From a virus, in IMG/VR virus record IMGVR_UViG_3300036466_000332, positions 82,375 through 146,374 of that record: DNA of 64,000 bases. One strand, written 5' to 3'. The translations under genes were made by a program, and so were the position numbers. Each line of letters begins with the position of its first letter. Positions within the stretch are counted from its first letter, which is position 1. Under the pieces are notes generated by a model. The model was not told the DNA's origin, searched no databases, and saw nothing but the letters and a program-made list of their open reading frames with translations. Positions 33,169-42,530 of this stretch are shown here, in pieces.

Positions 33169-34835
33169 TATACGTTTAATACAGATTTTAAGTTCTTTCT
33201 TAGTCCTTTTAGTTTGGGGTATTCGTCTATGTTTTTGAGTCCAGTTATTTGAATATATAGACTCATCATTCTTTTCATATAGTAGTCGAAAGCTAAAAGT
33301 TGTGTGTATAGTAATGCTGAGCGTTCTGATGTTTCCATTAGTGTTAGGAATTTAATGATATCGTTTGTAGCTTTCATGACACCATTTAATAGTTTTTTAA
33401 GCATATTTAGATCATCAGTTAAATTCGTCTTAACGGATGAGAAGTTATCGTTTTCTTTAACATTTTTCTCTACTGAATTTTTACCATTGGAACCTTCTAT
33501 TTTGTTTAGTTTATTTATTGCGGGATTCAATACTTCTTTTTGTATACTTAATCTGATGGATTTATTGTCTGCTATATTCATAGTGGATTCACTATATCTG
33601 TCTGGTACTGTGCTTATTGGGTTTTTAGAATCACCGTAGTTTGTAACTCTATATTGTATACCTGTTATTTTTTTTACTGAACCAACATGTCCCTTTCCAT
33701 TTTCAATCGAAAGTGGTGTGAAATTTCCATCCTCCAATCTAATCATATCTTTAAGGAATGTGGTTTTGTATCCCTGGGATTCATAATTAATCTTATCTCC
33801 GGTTGATGATGATAATATCGAACTTAAATTTTTTAAGTTTTCTTTAGATGATTTGGTATAGTTGAAATTGTTATTGATATATTCGCTATAACTGATTATA
33901 TCGTCCTCACCATCCATACTTTCAATATATGTTATTATGTTCTCAAAGAACACAGATAATAAATCGAACCCATGTCTGAACTCGGAATTTTGTATACTAC
34001 CTTTTGAATTGGATAATTCTATGACATTGAGTTCCTTTATAACAAGATGTTCATTTAAATCAGATACAGATACGTATTTATCCATATCTTTAAAACGTCT
34101 ATTAGACATTAACTTATCTATCTCTAAATTAGCCTTGATATTTTTGTTTGCTACACCTATTATATCGTCGTCTGTTTTGATATCTTCTGATTTGAAAGCC
34201 ATAGCATTATTAAGAACCTTTTGTACTTTGTCTAATTTTTTTTTATCACCATTAAATTGTCCTAACATTCTTGTAACTTCATCATCACTGAAAGAAACAT
34301 TGTCACTTTTATTTAGAGTTTTATTTGCTTCTTTTTGAATTGTTTTCATATAGTCACTGTAAATGGGAAATACATTTTTAATTTTTATTTTCTCAAATGA
34401 TAGGAACCCGTTAGAGGATGGGTTTATATATTCTTTATCAAATATATTCATATTAGCGACATCGTTATTTTTCTTTGCTTTAGAAGCGGAGGGTGAACTA
34501 CTACTCCCACCACCGAATCCACTAGAACTTTTACCACTGCCACCAGAGTCATCATCCTTAAGTGCCCATTTGAATCGTATACCAAATGGTTTAGTTATTA
34601 ATCTTACAGCACCTTTAATAAAATTAATTATGAATTTCCAAATTTTTTTGGCGATATTTACTACACCATCTTTGATTTTGGATAAAACCCCTTCACCATA
34701 TAATTCAATTTCATCGTCCATAGATTCGAAGTATAAAATACATTCATTAAATAATTTCATACTTTCTCTTTCTATAGCTAATCTTTCTGTTTCAAATATA
34801 ATAAAATCATGAGATACATCGTTTGTTAATTCCAA
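33168..34835 (-). CDS. Internal head/virion precursor with cleavable propeptide (candidate)
   Basis: 555 aa; TTG 34835 follows GGAGGTG, whereas the frame is open a further 28 codons without a ribosome-binding site. Propeptide-like residues 1-48 end in LYGE|G, followed by VLSKIKDGVVNIAKKIWKF, a basic amphipathic/hydrophobic helix, then a Ser/Gly-rich linker (SSSGFGGGSSSSPSASK) and a long helical body. A DDEIELYGEG context identical in logic to its neighbours points to prohead protease processing. Late-type motif AACAATTTAATTAG 29 nt upstream. Confidence 0.5.
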   Translation of the reverse strand: MELTNDVSHDFIIFETERLAIERESMKLFNECILYFESMDDEIELYGEGVLSKIKDGVVNIAKKIWKFIINFIKGAVRLITKPFGIRFKWALKDDDSGGSGKSSSGFGGGSSSSPSASKAKKNNDVANMNIFDKEYINPSSNGFLSFEKIKIKNVFPIYSDYMKTIQKEANKTLNKSDNVSFSDDEVTRMLGQFNGDKKKLDKVQKVLNNAMAFKSEDIKTDDDIIGVANKNIKANLEIDKLMSNRRFKDMDKYVSVSDLNEHLVIKELNVIELSNSKGSIQNSEFRHGFDLLSVFFENIITYIESMDGEDDIISYSEYINNNFNYTKSSKENLKNLSSILSSSTGDKINYESQGYKTTFLKDMIRLEDGNFTPLSIENGKGHVGSVKKITGIQYRVTNYGDSKNPISTVPDRYSESTMNIADNKSIRLSIQKEVLNPAINKLNKIEGSNGKNSVEKNVKENDNFSSVKTNLTDDLNMLKKLLNGVMKATNDIIKFLTLMETSERSALLYTQLLAFDYYMKRMMSLYIQITGLKNIDEYPKLKGLRKNLKSVLNV

Positions 34836-34863
34836 ATTTAATACACCTCCAAAGTGAGTATTA

Positions 34864-34877
34864 CTAATTAAATTGTT
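34864..34877 (-). promoter_or_regulatory. Late-type promoter motif P-B, 34835 gene
   Basis: AACAATTTAATTAG on the minus strand, 29 nt before TTG 34835, after the upstream gene's terminator. Confidence 0.55.
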
Positions 34878-34899
34878 CATATATACTATGGTTACAAAA

Positions 34900-34928
34900 T
34901 AAAAATACCGGGGAATCAACCCCGGTAT
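34900..34928 (-). terminator. Terminator after 34959 gene
   Basis: Stem ATACCGGGG/CCCCGGTAT followed by T-rich sequence on the minus strand. Confidence 0.88.
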
Positions 34929-34958
34929 TGAATTATATTTATATTTTGTTATTTTGTA

Positions 34959-36197
34959 TTAGTTAGAAGTACCTTCACTATCATATAGACTTTGGATAGT
35001 AGAAGTTACAGAACCAACTTCTCCAAATAATTTATTTGAAACAGATGATCCTAAGTTATAGGATTTAGTAACTACAACTGTCATCATTGAAACTAAAGTG
35101 GCGTACTGGTTCATAACACCTGTTACTGTGGATACTGCTGTTTGTACTGCAGCTTTTGACTCTCCATCTTCACCAGGGTTATCGTTCTTTCTTTTAGCCT
35201 GGTCAGCTGATTTTTCTAAGTTCTTACCAGTTGATTCGAGAGCTTTAGCTTTATCAGCGAATTTCTTAGCACCATCGTTAAGAGCTTTAATAGCTTCTTC
35301 GATATCGAATGCATCGAAACCTTCTTTAATAGGCTGAAGAACGTTATCTTTAATTTCTCCACCAGTATAAGTTCTGGTATCTGTATCGAAAATTGCATCT
35401 TTAACCTGTTCAGCTGGATCTTCTGTACCATCTTTCTTGACGGGACCTAAGTTTTTAATTTTATCTACAACTTGAGCGTTATAGATAGCAGCCATTAATT
35501 TATTTTGGCCAGTTTTGTTATTTTCTGTACCAACTACATTCTGAATGTTTTGTACAGATTTTTGTAGATTGTTAGCTTTAGCTGAATCAAATGAAGATAA
35601 GTCTCCAGATAATTCTTTAGCTAATGTTTGTGCTGTGGAATCTAGTGATCCAAAAGTAGTTCCACCGATGTCAGCTTTGGTGTAAGTTTCTTCATATTTA
35701 AATGCAGCTGAAACAAATGCCATACCACCTTTAAAATCAGTTTGCTTAGCTTCATATCTAGCTGAATCAGGAAGCTTTTTGTTTCCAGCACTTTCCATTA
35801 GAGCTTCAAAAGCAGCTTTTTTCTTACGGATATCTTTTCCTGTGTTTTTGAACTTAGAAATAAGTCCACGAACCATATCTGCTAACTTATTATAAAGCTT
35901 CTTTAAGAAGTCCATAATTTTAGCGATAATACCTTTTTTGGAATCTCCACCAAAAGCAGCTTCTGCATATAATTCTGCAACCTGTTCGTCATCGTCTGCA
36001 ATACCATTGCTTTCCATGTATGTTTGAATTTCATAATCTGCCTCTTGCATTTCGTTACCAAACTGGCTAACTTCCATTGCACTTGCTACACATTCTGCAA
36101 CGAGCATTGTGTAATCTTCTGCACTGATTTCAGGTCCTTCCATGTGTAGTTCATTAGTTTTCTTGATTTCTTTAATACTATTACCAAATGTTTTCAT
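34959..36197 (-). CDS. Internal head/virion precursor with cleavable propeptide (candidate)
   Basis: 412 aa, AAGGAGG then ATG. Two candidate processing sites: LHME|G (17-20) and LYAE|A (76-79). The second is followed by AFGG...KKGIIAKIMDFLKKLYNKL, the basic amphipathic helix seen in the sister genes. The body is Ala/Lys/Asp-rich and helical, and codon use is richer in C/G than the neighbours, typical of a highly expressed protein. Late-type motif AACAAATAATATAG 52 nt upstream and a strong terminator behind it. An abundant internal head protein is the best guess. Confidence 0.55.
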   Translation of the reverse strand: MKTFGNSIKEIKKTNELHMEGPEISAEDYTMLVAECVASAMEVSQFGNEMQEADYEIQTYMESNGIADDDEQVAELYAEAAFGGDSKKGIIAKIMDFLKKLYNKLADMVRGLISKFKNTGKDIRKKKAAFEALMESAGNKKLPDSARYEAKQTDFKGGMAFVSAAFKYEETYTKADIGGTTFGSLDSTAQTLAKELSGDLSSFDSAKANNLQKSVQNIQNVVGTENNKTGQNKLMAAIYNAQVVDKIKNLGPVKKDGTEDPAEQVKDAIFDTDTRTYTGGEIKDNVLQPIKEGFDAFDIEEAIKALNDGAKKFADKAKALESTGKNLEKSADQAKRKNDNPGEDGESKAAVQTAVSTVTGVMNQYATLVSMMTVVVTKSYNLGSSVSNKLFGEVGSVTSTIQSLYDSEGTSN

Positions 36198-36248
36198 TGA
36201 TATAGTAACCTCCTTGTATTTTAAATTAAAAAGTTTTTATCTTCAAAT

Positions 36249-36262
36249 CTATATTATTTGTT
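36249..36262 (-). promoter_or_regulatory. Late-type promoter motif P-B, 36197 gene
   Basis: AACAAATAATATAG on the minus strand, 52 nt before the start of the abundant internal-protein candidate. Confidence 0.5.
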
Positions 36263-36285
36263 CATCGATATTACCTTACAGTAGC

Positions 36286-36299
36286 AACAATTTTAATAG
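36286..36299 (+). promoter_or_regulatory. Late-type promoter motif P-B, long operon 36345-48805
   Basis: AACAATTTTAATAG, 46 nt before the tail-fibre start. No terminator is seen until 48810, so this site probably drives all fifteen downstream genes. Confidence 0.55.
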
Positions 36300-36344
36300 T
36301 CGAATTAAATACATTAATATAATAAAAAGAGGTGAGTTTAGACT

Positions 36345-38000
36345 ATGGCTGGAAATAATAGACAAGTAGCAGTTATACCTATTAAATATAAAGATAGAGA
36401 GTTAGCATTACCAGGAGAAATTATCCTGGATAGTGATGGACGAATGTTTGCTAAATTAAATGATGGAACTGTCAAACCCATACGTGGCGAACAATTTAAT
36501 TTTATTCAAGATTTAATTAAACATAATTGGCATGTCGGTGACCAGGAATCTTTAGATTATGATATGGCAAGTTGGATTAAAACTGGAGACTATGACCCTT
36601 CTATTGATTATGAACGAGGGACAATATTAATTAAGGAATATTATTTAGAACCTGATGGTACTGAAAAGGAAAGATGGAGGGCTATAGCACCTATAACGGA
36701 GTTAAGTGGTGTAATAGTCAATGATAATACTGGGAAAACTTTAGAGGATATGATAAATGATGATCTATCTGATGGTTTTATATCTACAGATGATAAATTA
36801 GGAGATGGTGATTTACAATATGTTTCGGGGAATACATTCACTATCGTTGGTGATTGGTTAGATATATTCTTAGAAGATAGAAAACTTAAAATGCTATCAG
36901 ATGGTAATGAAGTTTTTTCTTTGATAGATCATGTGAATTATGATGGGACAGTTACGACTGTGACATTGGAGGATTCTGTTCTTGGGTCATCTATAGAGGA
37001 GGTTTTATATTCTATAATATCCCCTGGTGAAACTGGACCTATTTCGGATACCGATACATATTCTAAGATAGCTGAATATTTGGAAGCTGGAAATAATATA
37101 GATATTGATTTATCTAATGCTGATAAATTGAAAATAAGTTCTCCAACCGATACTGATGGCATAAAATCAGTTATAGGTGATTGGATTCAAGGTGGCGGTG
37201 CGACCACTGTATCCTATAATCCGACTGCCGGTACTCTTAAGATATCCAGTGTCAACACACAACGAAGTGATGGAGAAATAAATAGTTTGATAGAAAGCCA
37301 CATGAATGGACCTGTTGAGATCGGGGATAATTTAAAAGTCGGTGGCAATATAGATTTAACGGGATTTGATTTAGTTTGGGATGAACATACAGACGGTGCT
37401 AGAATCACATTCGTTAATCCGAGTGATGCAGATGAAACATATATGCTTTTTGAAACAAACGATAACAGTGATGAATATTTTAAATGGGGGCATAAAGATG
37501 TTTCTTTTGAGGAATGGATGCGTTTAGAACAAAGTGGTTTGACAGTTAATGGTGAGATTACAGGCACAAAAGTTTGGAATGCAGTGTATAATGGTGATGT
37601 CGCGGAACTTTTTGATTGTGTAGAGCATCAAGAATTTGAACCTGGTGATGTTTTGGTTTCGATGAAAGGTTTATGTTGTAAAACATCAGAGGAAAAACAC
37701 CGTGGTGTTGTGGGTGTTGTTTCAGATCCTGAATCATATGGGTATTTGCTTGGTGGTCCTGAAAGAGATTCCATTGATGACTATGGTGAAAACCAACAAC
37801 CTGTAGGGATAACAGGGCGTACTAAAGTAAAAGTTACAGGTGATATAAAAGAGCATGATCTTTTGGTCACATCTAAAAAATCTGGATACGCAACAAAGAT
37901 TAATAGTGATGAATATATGCCCGGAACTGTTTTTGCTAAAGCTTTAGAAGGTAACAATGGTGAAGACAAAAAAATTTGGGCTTTAATAATGAACGCATAA
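36345..38000 (+). CDS. Tail fibre protein with C-terminal chaperone/autoprotease-like domain
   Basis: 551 aa, AGAGGTG then ATG. The N-terminal ~120 residues begin IPIKYKDRELALPGEIILDSDG, a short virion-attachment style domain, followed by Asp/Gly/Ser-rich beta repeats (~130-330), an NGEITGTKVWNAVYNGDVAELFD junction and a C-terminal domain with EFEPGDVLVS, GVVGVVSDPES, PVGITGRTKVKVTG and PGTVFAKALE. That last block is typical of the intramolecular-chaperone/peptidase-G2-like ends of phage fibres and appendages. First gene of the long late operon that also carries the radical SAM and sugar genes; late-type motif AACAATTTTAATAG at 36286. Confidence 0.7.
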   Translation: MAGNNRQVAVIPIKYKDRELALPGEIILDSDGRMFAKLNDGTVKPIRGEQFNFIQDLIKHNWHVGDQESLDYDMASWIKTGDYDPSIDYERGTILIKEYYLEPDGTEKERWRAIAPITELSGVIVNDNTGKTLEDMINDDLSDGFISTDDKLGDGDLQYVSGNTFTIVGDWLDIFLEDRKLKMLSDGNEVFSLIDHVNYDGTVTTVTLEDSVLGSSIEEVLYSIISPGETGPISDTDTYSKIAEYLEAGNNIDIDLSNADKLKISSPTDTDGIKSVIGDWIQGGGATTVSYNPTAGTLKISSVNTQRSDGEINSLIESHMNGPVEIGDNLKVGGNIDLTGFDLVWDEHTDGARITFVNPSDADETYMLFETNDNSDEYFKWGHKDVSFEEWMRLEQSGLTVNGEITGTKVWNAVYNGDVAELFDCVEHQEFEPGDVLVSMKGLCCKTSEEKHRGVVGVVSDPESYGYLLGGPERDSIDDYGENQQPVGITGRTKVKVTGDIKEHDLLVTSKKSGYATKINSDEYMPGTVFAKALEGNNGEDKKIWALIMNA

Positions 38001-38021
38001 AATTGAAAGGGTGATGGTTTA

Positions 38022-38732
38022 ATGTTTGATCCACATTATATGCCTAGAGAAATAGTGGATAAAATGTACAATAAATATTTTATCCATAATTTCAAAATGA
38101 TGCTTAAATATGTAGATTATGATTGGGTTCATCCGATGGATGTAAAGACAAACGACCATATGGTTTCATGGGATAATGACCCGTATTTGGAAAAAACAAA
38201 AAATGAAAGAATAAAGTTAGGGTTGGATGTTTTGGAGAATGGGAACTATTGGCCATTCACAGGGGACTGGGGCATGAATGTTTCTGAAGGATGTCATAGG
38301 ATATGGTCTTTACAGGAGGTTTATAAAAACATCAAAAAATATGAAAAAAGATATTTGATGTTTAAGCATAGTTGGCAATTTTATTATGATTTTCGGAAAA
38401 TACAGCTCGACCATACAATTGAAGGTATCGATAATTTTGACGAATTATATAGCACATTCACAGAGTATGTGTATGTTCCTGATAAATGTATAGGTGAACC
38501 TTATTTAAAAAACACACTTGAAGACAAGACTGTAGATAAAATAGATTTTGGAGAATTTAACCTTTGTGTGATGGAATGTAAAAACATCTATGATATATTT
38601 TTGGCTTATATATCAATACCGGTTTTAATGAGGTATCCTTTAGCACACCAAGAGAAGATAGGTAAAAGAGTTCCTTCTTTACCACATATGAATGATGAGG
38701 GATTTTTTAGAGAATGGTACAGTAAAAGGTAG
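38022..38732 (+). CDS. ParB/sulfiredoxin-like domain protein 1
   Basis: 236 aa, AAGGGTGATGG then ATG, 22 nt after the fibre gene. ENGNYWPFTGDW...SEGCHRIWSLQEVY around residues 70-105 matches the ParB/Srx nucleotide-binding signature 'eNG...P..v...EG.HR..a'. N-terminal VDYDWVHPMDV aligns with the starts of the genes at 39845 and 40602, so the three are paralogues, with this one the most divergent (C-terminal half different). ParB/Srx folds bind and hydrolyse nucleotides or phosphorylate small substrates such as free serine. Alternation with radical SAM genes suggests one modification pathway. Confidence 0.55.
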   Translation: MFDPHYMPREIVDKMYNKYFIHNFKMMLKYVDYDWVHPMDVKTNDHMVSWDNDPYLEKTKNERIKLGLDVLENGNYWPFTGDWGMNVSEGCHRIWSLQEVYKNIKKYEKRYLMFKHSWQFYYDFRKIQLDHTIEGIDNFDELYSTFTEYVYVPDKCIGEPYLKNTLEDKTVDKIDFGEFNLCVMECKNIYDIFLAYISIPVLMRYPLAHQEKIGKRVPSLPHMNDEGFFREWYSKR

Positions 38733-38744
38733 GGGGTATATATA

Positions 38745-39848
38745 ATGGAAAAGGGAGATATTTTTTTTAATAGCTTAAATAGTGTGCAGTTGATATTGAA
38801 TAAGAAATGTAATTTTAATTGTAGCTATTGTTTTTCAGATAATGATGGTGAGGAAATGGATTCCGAATTACTGTTTTCTGATGTTTATAGATTTTTAAAA
38901 GAAAACTTATCGGATGATACAACTTTAAATTTTTTTGGTGGAGAACCAATGTTAGATTACCGAGAAAAGATAGACCCGTTAGTTTGTACTTTAAGGGATG
39001 ACGGGTTTGAAGGTGGTATAGGTATAGTTACAAATGGGAGTCTTTTCAACGAAAAAATAATGGATGAAATCATTGAGACAAATGTATCTGTTATGGTTAG
39101 TTTGGATGGTGATTATGAGACATTCTCTAAAAATAGAAATTCAGATCGTGAAGTTTTTGATGATATTATAAATAGTATAAAATATTTTGTTTCTAAAGAT
39201 TACCCGAATATCAGTGTTCGTTTAACATATGGCGAAGATGACATTGAGAATTTAACCAAAAATATTAAATTTATATATTCACTTGGGGTGGATGTGATTG
39301 AATTTTACCATGTTGATGAAATAAAACTCGATAAAAAATCAGCGGAAAAGTTAAAAGAAGAATTTGATAAATTGTTTTTCTTTTATGTGAAAAACGATGT
39401 TAAAATAAAATATATAGATGACTTGGTTCATTATTATTTAAATCCGGATGAGCATTCCAGAGGTAAATTACATCAGTGTGGATTGTTAAATAAAGATAAT
39501 TTTGATATGACAATCGATACTTCCGGTGATATTTTTACATGTCATCATTTTAATTCTGATGATAAAAAATATGATAGTTTTCATATCGGTAATATAAAGG
39601 AAACTTTCTATAAAGAAAAAATAAAGAATTTGAATTTGGGTCATTTAAAGAAAAAATATGTTTATGCACATAATGCAAGAGAAAATACCTGTTCAAAATG
39701 TAAATTGTATGATTTGTGTAATTCTATTTGTACTATGCAAAATATAAAGCAAAACAACAATATTTTTTTAAATTATAATGTCGATTGTTTTATAAAAAGG
39801 TCCTTCTATGATGTTATAGAATGGAGATTGAATGAGGTGAGACAATGA
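38745..39848 (+). CDS. Radical SAM enzyme with SPASM/twitch-type C-terminus (1)
   Basis: 367 aa, GGGGGT then ATG. The 4Fe-4S/SAM motif C22-N-F-N-C26-S-Y-C29 is followed by FFGGEPML (the GGE SAM contact), IVTNGSLF and VSLDGDYE, giving a standard SPASM-family barrel. The C-terminal part has extra Cys: HQCGLL, IFTCHHF, CSKCKLYDLCNSIC and a last CF, enough for one or two auxiliary clusters. Enzymes of this type modify peptides (RiPP maturases, sulfatase-maturases). It is flanked by ParB-like genes and lies in the same operon as the Trp-repeat protein. The family is certain; the substrate is unknown. Confidence 0.85.
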   Translation: MEKGDIFFNSLNSVQLILNKKCNFNCSYCFSDNDGEEMDSELLFSDVYRFLKENLSDDTTLNFFGGEPMLDYREKIDPLVCTLRDDGFEGGIGIVTNGSLFNEKIMDEIIETNVSVMVSLDGDYETFSKNRNSDREVFDDIINSIKYFVSKDYPNISVRLTYGEDDIENLTKNIKFIYSLGVDVIEFYHVDEIKLDKKSAEKLKEEFDKLFFFYVKNDVKIKYIDDLVHYYLNPDEHSRGKLHQCGLLNKDNFDMTIDTSGDIFTCHHFNSDDKKYDSFHIGNIKETFYKEKIKNLNLGHLKKKYVYAHNARENTCSKCKLYDLCNSICTMQNIKQNNNIFLNYNVDCFIKRSFYDVIEWRLNEVRQ

Positions 39849-40600
39849 CAGATAGGGATATTTTTGGTTGTTTGTATAAAGATTATATAGAAACCAATTT
39901 AAAAAATATTGTAAGTCACAGTTTATTCGATATAGAATTTGTGACTCCAGAAAAACTGGCATGTATGGTTGATCTACCAAATAAACCATATTTTTTTGAC
40001 GAGAATGGAAAGATAAAAAATGAGAATATTAATTTAGAGGGTATTGAGGGGTTAAATAAATCTAGAGATTTAGCTTTGGATATTCTAGAAAATGGTTTTT
40101 ATTATCCCTTGATTGTGCAAAAGGATGAGTTAGGGTATATTGGTGCTGAAGGGAGACACCGTTCCTTGGGTATTTTATCTTTATATAATAAGGGTGTTTG
40201 GCCCAGAGATAAAAGAATACCTGTTATAGTGTGTTATTTTGATTATCAGTCCCTCGTTAAGGGTGTAAAAGATGTTAGAAGTGGAAAAAAGGATTGTATA
40301 ATAGGGGAATACCCAATGAATGAAAGTCTTTTTTTGAATGCATCCACATTAGCAGATTTATTTTCAAAGAAAAATTATTTAATCAATTACGATAAAAAGA
40401 AACTTATTGATGATGAGTTAGGGATATTTCAATGCGAGATAAATGATCTCTATAGTTTTTTCATATTAAATGGTATTTATTATGGTGGTATAAGTAGAGA
40501 TATTTTGAAATATAAAAAAAGAGATAATCCTATTGAACCATCTCGTGTTATAAACAATATCCGTGATTTTTATTTATTTTTCAAAAATGGGAGTGGATGA
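39845..40600 (+). CDS. ParB/sulfiredoxin-like domain protein 2
   Basis: 251 aa, start overlaps the radical SAM stop by 4 nt. LALDILENGFYYPLIVQ...GAEGRHRSLGIL at ~75-110 is the ParB/Srx signature with the EGxHR nucleotide motif. The C-terminal domain ends FILNGIYYGGISRDILKY, nearly identical to FFINGIYYGGISNDLFLY in the next gene. FVTPEKLACMV near the N-terminus matches WMTPEEIINKL there. These are recent duplicates. A nucleotide-dependent kinase or ATPase role is inferred from the fold; DNA partition is unlikely because no HTH is present. Confidence 0.6.
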   Translation: MTDRDIFGCLYKDYIETNLKNIVSHSLFDIEFVTPEKLACMVDLPNKPYFFDENGKIKNENINLEGIEGLNKSRDLALDILENGFYYPLIVQKDELGYIGAEGRHRSLGILSLYNKGVWPRDKRIPVIVCYFDYQSLVKGVKDVRSGKKDCIIGEYPMNESLFLNASTLADLFSKKNYLINYDKKKLIDDELGIFQCEINDLYSFFILNGIYYGGISRDILKYKKRDNPIEPSRVINNIRDFYLFFKNGSG

Positions 40601-40601
40601 A

Positions 40602-41369
40602 ATGAAACATAGGGAAATAACCGAATACTTTTATAATGATTTTATTGATACAAATTTACGCAATTTAAACAACCACCCACAATTCAATATCGAATGGATG
40701 ACACCAGAAGAAATTATAAACAAACTGAATATACAGGGTGAAGAACATCATATGTTCGATGGTGATATGGATTATACTGATATACCTGGGGATCTTTTTC
40801 TCTATAACTCCTTTAATGATGCGAAAAAGTTGGGTTTGGATGTTCATAAAAATGGAATGTACAATCCCATTTTATTACAGAAGGTAGATGGTGTATATTC
40901 TAGATCCGAAGGAAGTCATCGTTTAAGAGGGATACTTCATCTTTATAAATCTGGTGTTTGGGATAAAAATAAGAAAATATGTTTTTTGGTGTGTGAATTT
41001 GGATACGAAAAAATGAGATTGGAAATTGTTGATATAAGAAAAAATATCAAAAAAACTTTAGATGATCCTGATATGTATAAGATGGACGATGTTTTAACTC
41101 TTAATGCACCTTTATATCATGGATGGGATAGTAGAACTAAACTCCTAGTCAAGTATGAAAGAAAAAAATTAACAAACGAAGAGCTTCAAATATACAGTTT
41201 TGATATAGAGAATTTTTATGACTTTTTTTTTATTAATGGTATTTATTATGGTGGTATAAGTAACGATTTATTTTTATACCATAATACAGATGAAATGATT
41301 CATCCTAGTCCAGTAGTTAATGATGAAAAATTTTTTAAAAAATATATGGGGGATGTTAAAGATGAGTAA
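40602..41369 (+). CDS. ParB/sulfiredoxin-like domain protein 3
   Basis: 255 aa; ATG 40602 follows GGGAGTGGATG, one base after the previous stop. Same architecture as its neighbour: N-terminal WMTPEEI, DVHKNGMYNPILLQ...SEGSHRLRGILHLY signature, and a C-terminal NGIYYGGIS block. It overlaps the next radical SAM gene by 8 nt. The conserved C-terminal domain outside the ParB fold probably binds the shared partner or substrate. Confidence 0.6.
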   Translation: MKHREITEYFYNDFIDTNLRNLNNHPQFNIEWMTPEEIINKLNIQGEEHHMFDGDMDYTDIPGDLFLYNSFNDAKKLGLDVHKNGMYNPILLQKVDGVYSRSEGSHRLRGILHLYKSGVWDKNKKICFLVCEFGYEKMRLEIVDIRKNIKKTLDDPDMYKMDDVLTLNAPLYHGWDSRTKLLVKYERKKLTNEELQIYSFDIENFYDFFFINGIYYGGISNDLFLYHNTDEMIHPSPVVNDEKFFKKYMGDVKDE

Positions 41370-42510
41370 CATAAAGAGAGGTTTCACTTTTGATGAATAT
41401 GAAAAAAGTATTAAAAATAGATATAATGCTTCTTTAATATTTAAGATAACTAATTATTGTCCACACAATTGTAGTTATTGTTATCATAAATATAAAAATG
41501 AAGAAGATCTTGATAAAGAAATGTCTTTGGATGTTTTTAAAGAAGCACTTTATAAACTAGGGGATAGTTTCGAAGTTATAAAATTACACTTACATGGTGG
41601 TGAGCCACTTACTGTACCATATGAAAAGTTAAAGTCTATGTTGGAGATAATAGAAGAATATAGACAAAAAAGAAATAGGGGTAAATTTATAATCACTATG
41701 GCCACTAATTTATTGCTTCTTGATGAGGAAAAATTGGAAATTCTTGAAGAACACGATGTTAAGATTTCTACCAGTTATGATGGGAAATACCATAATGAAA
41801 AAAGAGCGGTTAATCTTGAGAGAGTGAAAGAAAAAATTGATATGACCCAAGGTGTTGGGATGATAGGTGTTATGACAAAAGATTGGGTTGAGGATTTGGA
41901 TGAATCAATAGATTATGTTGAAAATAGCAAAAAAGGGAAACCCTTGGTTAATCCAGTTATGGCTTTTCCTGCAGATGATGAAGATGTTCTCGATCCAGGT
42001 GATTATTCAGATTTTGTCATTCGACGTTTTGAAAAACAAATGGAGACTGGATTGTTTAGTTGGGGGACATTAAGATATCTACAAGCGGTTCTGGGTCATT
42101 CTGGCGACTGTTTTGTTTCGGGTTGTCTTAACTCAATATTTACAGTAACACCATCAGGAAATATAAAGGGTTGTGATTCCCGTAATGAAGATTATTGGTA
42201 TTATTGTAATATATCTGATATAGAATGTGTTGAAGATATTTATGAGACTGAAAAGTATAAGAATATGCAGAGGATGTATTACAATAGATTAAAAAAATGT
42301 GAAAAAGAATGTGATGTTTTTGAGTATTGTGTTGGTGGCTGTCCTAATAATTATAGGCTTAGACCGGATGGTGAATTCAGCAAAGATTACATGTGTTATG
42401 ATTATAAACAGATGATATACTATTTTCGGGATTTTTATGAAAGCTTTGGTAGTAAAGAAGAGAATCTACCCGAAAGAATTAAGGATGTTTTGATGTTAAA
42501 AAATGATTGA
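41362..42510 (+). CDS. Radical SAM/SPASM enzyme (2)
   Basis: 382 aa; ATG 41362 has GGGGGATG upstream and lies inside the end of the previous gene. C33-x3-C37-x2-C40 in NYCPHNCSYCYH, HGGEPL for the SAM contact, MATNLLLL and STSYDGKY strands. The SPASM part is Cys-rich: CFVSGCLNSIF, IKGCDSRNE, KKCEKECDVFEYCVGGC and a final CYDYKQ, close to the canonical seven-Cys SPASM pattern with two auxiliary 4Fe-4S clusters. Such enzymes form C-C, C-O or thioether cross-links in peptides, Trp/Tyr/Asn/Arg side chains among them. This is the strongest peptide-maturase candidate of the operon. Confidence 0.87.
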   Translation: MSNIKRGFTFDEYEKSIKNRYNASLIFKITNYCPHNCSYCYHKYKNEEDLDKEMSLDVFKEALYKLGDSFEVIKLHLHGGEPLTVPYEKLKSMLEIIEEYRQKRNRGKFIITMATNLLLLDEEKLEILEEHDVKISTSYDGKYHNEKRAVNLERVKEKIDMTQGVGMIGVMTKDWVEDLDESIDYVENSKKGKPLVNPVMAFPADDEDVLDPGDYSDFVIRRFEKQMETGLFSWGTLRYLQAVLGHSGDCFVSGCLNSIFTVTPSGNIKGCDSRNEDYWYYCNISDIECVEDIYETEKYKNMQRMYYNRLKKCEKECDVFEYCVGGCPNNYRLRPDGEFSKDYMCYDYKQMIYYFRDFYESFGSKEENLPERIKDVLMLKND

Positions 42511-42530
42511 TAAAAAGGAGATGGTGGGAA

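Noticed and set aside
38022-41369. ParB-like genes as a plasmid-type partition system
   Set aside because: No ParA-like ATPase, no helix-turn-helix and no parS-like repeats are nearby; the genes alternate with radical SAM enzymes instead.
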